IMG/VR virus record: IMGVR_UViG_3300010883_008773
Coordinates: 1 to 20,312 of that record
Source of the DNA: a virus
DNA length: 20,312 bases
Reading direction: 5' to 3' (one strand)
Below are positions 7,755 through 15,025 of the stretch, in pieces. The translations under genes were made by a program, and so were the position numbers. Under the pieces are notes generated by a model, which did no database searches, was not told the origin of the DNA, and was given only the letters and a program-made list of their open reading frames with translations. Numbering within the stretch: the first letter of the stretch is position 1; each line of letters begins with the position of its first letter.

Positions 7755-9671
7755 ACCTTCAGGACCACCAGGCGGCTCCGTATAGTCTGAAGGTCCCACT
7801 GTATAATCCACCTTTGTAGATTCAGAAACCATTAAAAGACTCTCATCAAGAAGTTGCCAGTAAACCTGCGCAACGCCCTCTGATGTATTATATGCATCTA
7901 TTGAAACACCAACATAAGCAGGATAGGTGAGAGCCGTGTATTCTTTATAAACTGGGCCATTGTGTACTCCATATAATGCCGCGTAATAAACCCTTGCATC
8001 CCTGGCCTCTGTTGGATAATGATTGTCTATATGGGTTAAGGGGAATGTTGCTGTTTTATATGCCTCTGCCGCGGTTAATATGGGCAAAGTTCCCATTGAT
8101 ATGCTCCCTTTAAATATGCCTCTATGATCATCAGTAAATGTAACTAAAACATCACTGTTGGTGGCAGTAGCAATCTTATTCAAAGTCACAGTGTGGAGGG
8201 AAGTTCTGTCAATACTTACGATTCTTGTTGAACTTTGTAAACCAGTACCTGAAACATACATTCCAACCCTTAAATCGTCTGGAGGGGTAATGGCAGAACC
8301 ACCAGAACCATCTTGTATACCAAGTGCTGAAGAGGCAGCAATAGTGGTACAATAATATGTAAATTTATTCCTATATACCTCCCAATAATTCAATTTTGCT
8401 GTTGCTGCGTCTATTTCCTCTAAAATAAACCAGTCTGAATCAAATTGTTCTTGAAAATACAATACCAACCCCTCCACTCTATGATCACCAAAAAGCGAAT
8501 CGGCATTTGTCATATCTCCTAAGAGGTTAACGCTAACATCACCGCAAACAAATAACTGGAACGAAAGACTTCCCTTGGTTAGAGCAAGCCTAAATTGAGT
8601 AGCATTCGTATTGGTGACCTCTTTTATACTTCCAGTTCCTCCACCCTTATACCTTAATGCACAGCCAAACTTAAATGTACCACTCCAACCACCCATGGCG
8701 CTATCAGCAGAACCAGTTTTAGCTAAATATCCAAAAATAATAGTGTTATCTTTTAAAGAAGTACTTGTCTGGGGGTTAAGGCCGTCTAGATCGTGCGCCC
8801 ATACATTTAATGTGTCTATTGCGGATGTTGAGTCCTGGATTCCGCCAGCAAACTTACTAATTTCCATTGCACTGTGTTGGTCTACCTTCCCTGGTACTGG
8901 ATTAAATAAATCTTGTGCTATAAAGCCAAACCAATATGATTTATTATTAGTTTTAGAAAAGTCTATATCAGACACTCTTAATATTGACTCTGTATAATAG
9001 CTATCAAAACCCTTGCCTGTTGTGTCATTGGCAGCTAAATCAGCTTTAGGGACTCTAATCCATGTAGCCGCTGAATCTGGCTTTATCCATAGTGATTGCT
9101 GTTCAGATGGACAAATAGAATACCCCTCACCTCCACCAACTCCTTTAGGATAAGATATCTCTGTAATTGTTTTAAAAGTACTTGTGGCGCTGGTTTCCAT
9201 AAAACCAGACGCACCAGCGTAGTGGAGTTCAATATTAGCAGCTATTGCCCAGGACGTATCTGCAACTCTATAATTATATAAGATTACAGTAGTGCTGTCT
9301 GGAACCGACTGAACTTCTCCAACATTTGCAGTTGAGCCTAGAAAATTCGCTCTATCACCAACTATATTACCCACTGCAAGACCATGAGCGCCACTTGTTT
9401 TCAATTGTACTAAGTTCCACTTCCAATCACTTACAATATATTTAAGTCCGCCTTGTTTGGGAAGGTTTACACTCTCTAATCCATTAAATCCATCAAGCTC
9501 TGTGTCATTGTGTTTTATTGTGTCCCCATTACCCTCCTGAGAAATGGTACCAATACTTGAAAAACTACACCCAATTGCAGACGCGCATTCTTTTTCCTGT
9601 AGATTGTCAGCATTGCTTGCATTATTTAAACCTCCGTAGAATTCTGATATCTGTAGTGTTCTTTTGGCCAC
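7026..9671 (-). CDS. N-terminal half of nozzle / tail protein with extra CFI-box-like and nucleotidyltransferase-like C-terminus (881 aa)
   Basis: The start codon is GTG at 9671-9669. The N-terminus (FYGGLNNASNADNLQEKE..., residues 11-30) is the classic opening of podovirus nozzle/tail-tube proteins, and LRVSDIDF with YWFGFI (near 230-250) and DSDWFILEEIDA (~410) support this. Residues ~86-155 hold an AHGL-type domain. Residues ~440-512 hold a VGMYVSGTGL-type beta module frequent in phage tail proteins. From about residue 640 the protein changes character. A Pro/Gly linker leads to C648-x6-YG...LFTRVYKKYGIKWA, which resembles a CFI-box domain. Residues ~730-881, rich in Tyr/Lys/Asp, carry G747-S748-x-A-R-x-E, D760-I-Q-I and D821 in KVDCYFYY, the layout of a nucleotidyltransferase fold. 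The gene ends exactly where the second nozzle half starts. Confidence 0.75.
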   Translation of the reverse strand: MAKRTLQISEFYGGLNNASNADNLQEKECASAIGCSFSSIGTISQEGNGDTIKHNDTELDGFNGLESVNLPKQGGLKYIVSDWKWNLVQLKTSGAHGLAVGNIVGDRANFLGSTANVGEVQSVPDSTTVILYNYRVADTSWAIAANIELHYAGASGFMETSATSTFKTITEISYPKGVGGGEGYSICPSEQQSLWIKPDSAATWIRVPKADLAANDTTGKGFDSYYTESILRVSDIDFSKTNNKSYWFGFIAQDLFNPVPGKVDQHSAMEISKFAGGIQDSTSAIDTLNVWAHDLDGLNPQTSTSLKDNTIIFGYLAKTGSADSAMGGWSGTFKFGCALRYKGGGTGSIKEVTNTNATQFRLALTKGSLSFQLFVCGDVSVNLLGDMTNADSLFGDHRVEGLVLYFQEQFDSDWFILEEIDAATAKLNYWEVYRNKFTYYCTTIAASSALGIQDGSGGSAITPPDDLRVGMYVSGTGLQSSTRIVSIDRTSLHTVTLNKIATATNSDVLVTFTDDHRGIFKGSISMGTLPILTAAEAYKTATFPLTHIDNHYPTEARDARVYYAALYGVHNGPVYKEYTALTYPAYVGVSIDAYNTSEGVAQVYWQLLDESLLMVSESTKVDYTVGPSDYTEPPGGPEGWNNPGGNCCPVAIELYGLSNKQTYKARHYVMNTNNLFTRVYKKYGIKWAERVRKAGWIKPFIKPIWDYLARQEISQYYNKATGHVRATKVVKELKIKYPGLFNYYLIGSNARNEIVTHYYDIQITPLKEDIDLEIYEDILKTLYYVQEKDGRLVNPHICPQFLYMKDYTGKEVYDHREDKVDCYFYYDRSHPKNYDIDNLIDNDPSCTNIYGDLWRNKMEFMCAKWRYKGLDKLPYFYKEIN

Positions 9672-9673
9672 CC

Positions 9674-12600
9674 TTATGCTTCCCCGCCACCAACAGGGGT
9701 ATATTGCGACATAAAGGCTTTTAGCGCCTCATTGTACTGGGACTTTAGATCCTGCAAAGATTCAAGTTTAGACTTATGGTCCTGTAATACATTTTGGCTT
9801 TCCACCTGGTATGATGATATTTCACCTTGATATTTCTGCAATTTCATACTATCTTCTGACTGAATATTCTGTATATCTGCCTGGTATTTAACTATAAGCT
9901 CACCATTAAATTTTGTAGCCTCATCCAATTCGCTTGTATGTTTTTGAACCAGAATCTGATAGTCTTGAACAGCAATGCCAAGTTGAGCTTGAAAGGACTG
10001 TATGTCTGCCTGGTATTTACTAATTTTACCCTGGTATTCTGATACATCCTTATTAAAATCACTTACTTCATTTTGTATATCTTGAGCATATTGTTGTACT
10101 AATCTGTTTTCACTTGATTCCCATGTAGCTATTTCCTTTTGAAGTTCGTTAATTGTATACTCTTGAACCTCCAGAGCTATCCTGGCCTTATACCTCTCCA
10201 GGTCCCCAGTATACTTTGCAATCTTTGACTGGTACTCGGTCACATCTAAATTATATATATTTAATTCATTTTGTATATCAGAAGAATATACCTGGATCTT
10301 GGTAGTATTATATTGATTCCAGGCCGTAAGCTGTTTCTGTAACTCATTTATAGTATACTCTTGCACGGATGCGCCTATATCGGCTTGATATAGTGCCGTA
10401 TCGTTTGCAAATCTTTGAAGTGTCAGAGTATAGTCGGAAACACCTGCTTCCAGGGTTTTAGCCTCATTTTGGAGGCTTAATACTTGAGCTTGAGCTTTAT
10501 TTGACACATCCACATTGGTAGCCAGATCTGCCTCCTTTGTCAATCTTGCTATTTCAAGCTCCGCATCTTTTAATGATTTTTGCAATGCCGTCTGCATTTT
10601 TTGTATTTCCGCCTGCATTCCTGCCTGGAACACTCCATTACCCTTGTTGTATTCATTTAACTCGTTTTGAATATCCTGTCCATACTGTTGTATTTTTGAA
10701 GCGTTATAGTCACGCCACGCTGATAATTCTCTCGTTATTTCATTTATGGTATACTCTTGAACAGATGTAGCTATGTTCGCCTGGTAGGCCTGTACATCCT
10801 GTTGATATAATTGTATGTCGGCATTCCAGTCGGCCACTTGTGCCTCAAATATTTTAGCTTTGTTTTGAAGGTCTAATGCTTGATCCTGCGCCTTATTAGT
10901 AATGTCTACCTGTGTTCCTAGATCTCCATCTTTCATCTTCTCCTGCAATTCTACATCTGCCTGTTTCTGAGCCATCGATATATCTTTTTGCAGATTCGCC
11001 TGGCCAACAGTAATGGCTGACTTCATTTCCGCTAACTCTGCCTGAAAGTCCGTCTGATATATAGCGTTCTCTTTATTATATTTATTAAGCTCATTCTGAA
11101 TATCTTTTCCATAAGCATCTAATGAATCCAGGTTTCTTTTATTCCAAGCCATAAGCTGGTTGTCTATTTCATTTACCTTATACTCTTGAACGGCTGAATT
11201 TACCTGGTTATTATAACTTGCAATTTCAGCTTGATACCTCTGTATAGACGCTGAATATTCAGCCACATCCTGTTCAAAGTCTTTCACCGCGTTACCAATA
11301 GCAAGAGCCTGGTCCTGTTGCTTATTAAACATAGCCAGGGCCTGGTCTTGGGCCTTATTCCTTAAACTAACCTCTGTCACTGCTTTAGCATTCTGCATAG
11401 CAGTCTGTAGGTCTAAATCAGCCTGTTTAAGCATCTCACTTGAATCTATCTGCGCTTGGGTAATCATTTTTTTGGATTTAGCTTCAATGTCTGTTGACTG
11501 TGACTGCATTCCTGCCTTATAAACCGACAGGCTTTGATTAAAGATATTTAATTCATTCTGTATGTCTGCCTGGTATTCACCTAGAGATCCCTGGAACTGC
11601 TGTATTATAGACTGTGCAAGCTCAACATCCTCATCACCAATTGCCGTTGTTATAGTGCCTTGAACATCATTGTCTAATACTGGTGGAGTATAAGATGGTG
11701 CGCCTGGCAGACTGCCAAAGGTTGCATCACCTACGGTTGTGGCACTATTTACTGTAGGCGCTACCAGTTCCGTGGCCCCTGCGTCATTGTTTGTGGCATC
11801 AGAGTTTGATGCTGGCGTATATGTCAAGGCTGGGGCGGGAGGGGCGGTTGGTACTGTTATAGTAGATAAATCCAAATCATCAATATCTGGGACATTATTA
11901 AGCGTCAGTGCTGGCTGTGTATATGTTGGAGCGGTTACAAAGGCTATGTCTGTAGCAGACCCCATATCTGATACAGGCGGTATTGTTATAGTAGATATAT
12001 CATCTGCTGATGCATCTGAATTTGTTGCGACAGTATATGTTATAGTAGGTATACCAGGAGCCACAGGAGCGGTTATAGTAGACAGGTCTATATCATCAAT
12101 AACTGGTATAACATCAAGCATTAAAATAGGTTTTACATATAATGGGGACTCTGGTATCGTTATGTTGGCAATATCTGTAGTTGATGTCATGCCTATAGAT
12201 GATGCCGATCCATCCCCACCTGTTGCATCTTCATATGCTATGCTTGGGTCGGGTGGTGGTACTGGCGCGGATATTCCAGACAGGTCTAAATCATCAATAG
12301 ATGGGATAGAATCAATAGAAACAGACGGCTTTGTATATGTAAAAGCTGGAGCGGAAGGTTCTGCTGGCGGAGCTATTAAAGAGAGATCTAAATCTGATAT
12401 AGATGGAATACCTGAAAGCGATATGCCTGGCTTTGTATAGCTGAAACTTGGACCCGAAGGTGAAGAGGGGGCCGATGGTCCAGTGTAGGCAAAACTAGAC
12501 ACTGCGTTTGCCAAAGTCTGGTCTAGCGTTGGAGTTGCTGGGGCCGTTCCAAGCACTGGTGCTAACGGACTTGAAGGGATCCCTGTTATTGTTCCATGTA

Positions 12601-13369
12601 AAAAACTATATAGACATTTTATAGATGCGCCCAGAACAACTGTATGCGTCAGCTCTTCAGGAAACCCATTGGCTAGTTTTACAACAGTACCACCATCCAA
12701 GTCTTCTGATATGCTATTTGCTACTATTCCCTCTAAAGTAAATGTTGTAGAATTAGGGGTTGCCAATACCTGTGTGGTCATGCCGTTAATTAAATCATAT
12801 GGATCATCATCAGACACTTCAAGGAAACCAGATAGTTGTACAGTATCACCTACAGTTAACCCATGCGCCCCAGTGGTTGTAAACACCGCGTCATCTGCTT
12901 CACAGGTCACTGATGTAATTGTTGCGCCAGCAGATCTAATCAGACTATCGGTATACAGCACTACAGGGTATCCTACTTCTGTTACCTTAAATTCTCCTGT
13001 GGTTGCTACTGGCTCTGGATATACATATATTTTACCTGATTTTTTAAGGAAGACAGGGTTGTCTTCTGAAGCATAAAACATGCTATTTACATTGGAAAGA
13101 CCGCCCACATAAGCAGGACTAATCTCTTTACAATTAATATAGTATCCATCCACACCGCCCTCGCGCTGAACCTGAAGAACTTTACAGGTATTAGTTTGAG
13201 TATATCCATTTGCTGACTGCACTGCACTCTCCTGTGATACAAGCCATAGACACTCATAAGGTAAGATATTAATAACATCCTTGACCGCATCAGTCATTGA
13301 ATCGGTCATTAGCTGGGTATCACTTACACTACCGACCAGGTCTTCTATTCGCGCTTGAAAGGTTGCCAT
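9674..13369 (-). CDS. Adaptor-headed, Pro-rich, long coiled-coil tail protein (1231 aa)
   Basis: Residues 1-145 and ~233-260 look like a head-tail adaptor-type domain (MATFQARIEDLVG...AVKDVINILP; FPEELTHTVVLGASIKCL), interrupted at ~149-233 by an AHGL-type beta domain. Residues ~260-575 are Pro/Ala/Ser-rich, with four copies of an IPSIxDLDLS...AP motif. Residues ~575-1225 form a Gln/Ala/Glu/Tyr-rich coiled coil with five DIQNELN-type markers at 601, 755, 898, 1030 and 1096. No membrane segment or enzyme motif is seen. The stop lies two bases before the next gene's GTG, and the start follows TAGGAGAG, where the SD overlaps the upstream stop. The protein is likely a virion component anchored at the portal/adaptor ring, with the rod forming a fibre, needle or tail extension. 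The name rests on the N-terminus; the coil's function is unknown. Confidence 0.7.
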   Translation of the reverse strand: MATFQARIEDLVGSVSDTQLMTDSMTDAVKDVINILPYECLWLVSQESAVQSANGYTQTNTCKVLQVQREGGVDGYYINCKEISPAYVGGLSNVNSMFYASEDNPVFLKKSGKIYVYPEPVATTGEFKVTEVGYPVVLYTDSLIRSAGATITSVTCEADDAVFTTTGAHGLTVGDTVQLSGFLEVSDDDPYDLINGMTTQVLATPNSTTFTLEGIVANSISEDLDGGTVVKLANGFPEELTHTVVLGASIKCLYSFLHGTITGIPSSPLAPVLGTAPATPTLDQTLANAVSSFAYTGPSAPSSPSGPSFSYTKPGISLSGIPSISDLDLSLIAPPAEPSAPAFTYTKPSVSIDSIPSIDDLDLSGISAPVPPPDPSIAYEDATGGDGSASSIGMTSTTDIANITIPESPLYVKPILMLDVIPVIDDIDLSTITAPVAPGIPTITYTVATNSDASADDISTITIPPVSDMGSATDIAFVTAPTYTQPALTLNNVPDIDDLDLSTITVPTAPPAPALTYTPASNSDATNNDAGATELVAPTVNSATTVGDATFGSLPGAPSYTPPVLDNDVQGTITTAIGDEDVELAQSIIQQFQGSLGEYQADIQNELNIFNQSLSVYKAGMQSQSTDIEAKSKKMITQAQIDSSEMLKQADLDLQTAMQNAKAVTEVSLRNKAQDQALAMFNKQQDQALAIGNAVKDFEQDVAEYSASIQRYQAEIASYNNQVNSAVQEYKVNEIDNQLMAWNKRNLDSLDAYGKDIQNELNKYNKENAIYQTDFQAELAEMKSAITVGQANLQKDISMAQKQADVELQEKMKDGDLGTQVDITNKAQDQALDLQNKAKIFEAQVADWNADIQLYQQDVQAYQANIATSVQEYTINEITRELSAWRDYNASKIQQYGQDIQNELNEYNKGNGVFQAGMQAEIQKMQTALQKSLKDAELEIARLTKEADLATNVDVSNKAQAQVLSLQNEAKTLEAGVSDYTLTLQRFANDTALYQADIGASVQEYTINELQKQLTAWNQYNTTKIQVYSSDIQNELNIYNLDVTEYQSKIAKYTGDLERYKARIALEVQEYTINELQKEIATWESSENRLVQQYAQDIQNEVSDFNKDVSEYQGKISKYQADIQSFQAQLGIAVQDYQILVQKHTSELDEATKFNGELIVKYQADIQNIQSEDSMKLQKYQGEISSYQVESQNVLQDHKSKLESLQDLKSQYNEALKAFMSQYTPVGGGEA
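10085..11569 (-). repeat. Four coiled-coil repeat units of 154, 143, 132 and 66 residues (all multiples of 11)
   Basis: The marker DIQNELN, with its preceding residue, has first-codon positions 11569, 11107, 10678, 10282 and 10084 (last copy DIQNEVS). The spacings are 462, 429, 396 and 198 bp. Each unit also carries VQEY(T/K) exactly 28 residues before the next marker. Length differences all fall between the marker and VQEY and are 11, 11 and 66 residues. This preserves an 11-residue (hendecad) phase, as expected for a right-handed or weakly twisted coiled coil. Confidence 0.9.
11647..12592 (-). repeat. Pro-rich linker with repeated YTKP / IPSIxDLDLS motif
   Basis: Within the 1231-aa gene, residues ~260-575 hold four diverged copies of a block such as IPSIDDLDLSGISAP. 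The DLDLS/DIDLS segments repeat at intervals of 34, 66 and 72 residues; the first two copies are also matched by YTKP with Y codons at 12439 and 12337, exactly 102 bp apart. Between blocks are Asp/Ser/Ala-rich spacers. The region is probably an extended flexible stalk. Confidence 0.8.
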
Positions 13370-13378
13370 ATTACTCTC

Positions 13379-14278
13379 CTATTGATGATTGATCCAGTCA
13401 GCCATTGGGGGAGGTATAATGTCTGGCATTATCTCCCTGGCTGTATGGGATCTCTTATATTCTTCTTCATGTTGCCTACCAAGGCCACGATGACCAGAAC
13501 CGTTCTGTAATTGACCATCTAGGTCTAATAGCTTGGAAATAACATAATGTATCGCAGATGTTACTAATATATCATGCAGATCTATTTCACTTCTATTTGA
13601 ATTTCTTGGTCTTGGTTTTGCATAATAATAGACTGTTACTGTATCGCCAGAGTCTGGGGCCTTCGTAAAATGTAATTTATATGTTTCCTGGGTCCACGCT
13701 CCACCCGATGTATAGGCAACAGCATATGAATCAGCAACTACTGGTATGGAAAAGCTGTCAGCATCTATTTTAGTAATGGTATTCGTTAGACCATTAACTT
13801 CTGATAATGTATTATATTCATTATTGCCAGCGGTTAGGAAAAACCCAGCAACTTCTGATATTTTCACCGTATTGTCAGTGACAAGGCCGTGTGCCGTTGA
13901 TGTGACAACAGCGGGATCTGCTGCGGTTATTGCTGTAATTACACCATTTGTATTATGGGTCTTTACATAAAAGCCAATATTTGAAACATCAGAATCACTT
14001 ACATTAGAATTAATCGTTGCCTCTGGTACGAATGGTACCAGTTTCTCCCCAAGTTCCACTTTATAGATAGCTGGAGTGATATCATCGGGTGTAAGGATAT
14101 GCTCCCTGGTCCCCGATGATGTCAACACAACGCTTGCCTTTTTTCTTACACAAGTCCTTCCAAGTTTATCAACTTCTGTATCAAAGAAATTGGCTATAAG
14201 GCTATCTGTTACAGGGAAACCGAGGCTTGCTTTATTTAAAGCTGATGTTACAAGCTCATACGCCTCTCGATATCTCAT
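13379..14278 (-). CDS. Head-tail adaptor-like protein with AHGL-type domain insertion (299 aa)
   Basis: The N-terminal helix (MRYREAYELVTSALNKASLG) leads into a beta-rich section, and after residue ~198 comes YKLHFTKAPDSGDTVTVYYYAKP. This is followed by a helical segment (IDLHDILVTSAIHYVISKLLDLDG) and a basic tail (GRQHEEEYKRS). That order matches adaptor/connector proteins of podoviruses and SU10-like phages, which form the ring below the portal. Residues ~112-195 are an inserted domain with TSTAHGL, VKISEVAG, NTLSEVNG and AYTSGGAW, the pattern often matched to FCCH-like domains in phage tail proteins. The ATG at 14278 overlaps the stop of the 57-aa gene as ATGA, so coupling is expected. The stop TAG forms part of the SD of the following gene. 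The adaptor role is inferred from architecture and gene order. Confidence 0.65.
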   Translation of the reverse strand: MRYREAYELVTSALNKASLGFPVTDSLIANFFDTEVDKLGRTCVRKKASVVLTSSGTREHILTPDDITPAIYKVELGEKLVPFVPEATINSNVSDSDVSNIGFYVKTHNTNGVITAITAADPAVVTSTAHGLVTDNTVKISEVAGFFLTAGNNEYNTLSEVNGLTNTITKIDADSFSIPVVADSYAVAYTSGGAWTQETYKLHFTKAPDSGDTVTVYYYAKPRPRNSNRSEIDLHDILVTSAIHYVISKLLDLDGQLQNGSGHRGLGRQHEEEYKRSHTAREIMPDIIPPPMADWINHQ

Positions 14279-14448
14279 TTTACTTTAGAGGCTTTCTTGC
14301 CTTTCTCTTTAACCCCATCTTTAGCAAAGCTGTGGCCAGTAGAAGTGTCCCCGCCCCTCGATTTAGAAACCCTTTTGCCCCTGGGTTTTGAAACCGCCTC
14401 ACTAAATTTATAACCTAGCTGTGCTAATGTATCTGTCCAAACACTCAT
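14275..14448 (-). CDS. Small very basic hypothetical protein (57 aa)
   Basis: A complete reading frame begins at the ATG 14448-14446 behind a strong AGGAG at 14460-14456 and ends at TGA 14277-14275, overlapping the next ATG by four bases (ATGA). The product starts MSVWTDTLAQLGYKF and then becomes a Lys/Arg/Ser/Gly-rich tail (SKPRGKRVSKSRGGD, KEKGKKASKVK). There are no cysteines and no membrane segment. The net charge is strongly positive, suggesting DNA or acidic-protein contact inside the head or at the connector. I do not recognise a family. The strong SD, the overlap and the conserved packing support it as a real gene. Confidence 0.8.
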   Translation of the reverse strand: MSVWTDTLAQLGYKFSEAVSKPRGKRVSKSRGGDTSTGHSFAKDGVKEKGKKASKVK

Positions 14449-14455
14449 TGTTTTT

Positions 14456-14460
14456 CTCCT
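14456..14460 (-). promoter_or_regulatory. Shine-Dalgarno AGGAG for the 57-aa gene
   Basis: AGGAG is seven bases before the ATG at 14448 (AGGAGAAAAACAATG). It lies in the 24-bp gap after the 155-aa gene and is the main reason to accept this short frame as a gene. Confidence 0.8.
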
Positions 14461-14472
14461 TTTTGTTTTTTA

Positions 14473-14940
14473 TTAATCGCCTATTGCAATACAGGTGCAA
14501 GTTGCTTCATCAACAGTAGTAACCCAGCCTGGATTTGCAATTTTTAAATTAGCCATTGTTCCTGCTGTAAATGGTATAACACACCCTTCTCCAACAGATA
14601 AGGATGCATGTTTTACTAACGCCACATATACATCTACAACACCAGGATCACCAAGCGCGCTATCATAAGTCACACTATATGCTTTAACACCAGTAGTAGA
14701 CGGATCTGTACCTGTTTTAGTCATCCCTGTTGATGCAAGAGCTGTAGTGGTTGTTTTATCAACTACACCAGTGTACTTTGACACTTTAGCGTCTGCATAT
14801 GTCGTTTCTACTGTGCCACCCTTGGAACCGCCCACTATTTGGTCGGCTGCGTATTGAGTGTAAGCCTTGCTATCTATCGTGTCTTCAACACTAATTGATG
14901 CGTTTATATTGGCTCTTATTATTAATCTATTGTCTGCCAT
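14473..14940 (-). CDS. Possible capsid decoration / head protein (155 aa)
   Basis: This small, beta-rich, Thr/Ala/Val-rich protein (residues TVETTYADAKVSKYTG, VVDVYVALVKHAS, VIPFTAG, CTCIAIGD) is encoded directly after the major capsid gene. A single SD AAGGAG at 14955-14950 precedes the ATG at 14940. There is no signal peptide, membrane segment or catalytic motif. Genes of this size and place in podovirus and SU10-like head clusters are often head decoration or stabilisation proteins, which is the best guess. The sequence alone does not prove it. The 85-bp gap upstream carries a strong hairpin that could set its expression relative to the capsid gene. Confidence 0.55.
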   Translation of the reverse strand: MADNRLIIRANINASISVEDTIDSKAYTQYAADQIVGGSKGGTVETTYADAKVSKYTGVVDKTTTTALASTGMTKTGTDPSTTGVKAYSVTYDSALGDPGVVDVYVALVKHASLSVGEGCVIPFTAGTMANLKIANPGWVTTVDEATCTCIAIGD

Positions 14941-14970
14941 GCTATCTTTCTCCTTATATTTATTTGTTTT

Positions 14971-15005
14971 GAAACCGCCCCCAAAATAGGAAAGGAGGCG
15001 GTTTC
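14971..15005 (-). other. Stem-loop between major capsid gene and 155-aa gene
   Basis: On the transcript, GAAACCGCCUCC (15005-14994) pairs over 12 bp with GGGGGCGGUUUC (14982-14971), including one G-U pair, around an 11-nt loop. It starts 20 nt after the capsid stop and ends about 15 nt before the SD of the next gene. No U-tract follows on either strand, so it is not a classic intrinsic terminator. It may be a 3' stabiliser, a processing site or a partial attenuator after the most abundant gene, as the T7 late terminator follows the T7 capsid gene. Confidence 0.75.
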
Positions 15006-15025
15006 TGACCGTTTACAAAGCCGTT

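Noticed and set aside
11739-12440. Plus-strand open frame (233 aa) opposite the 1231-aa gene
   Set aside because: It mirrors the Pro-rich repeat region; the composition is a reverse-complement artefact, and no start signal or family resemblance is seen.
14384-14980. The 14-base direct repeat as an attachment or recombination site
   Set aside because: It is short, one copy is in coding sequence, and no integrase or recombinase is in the window.
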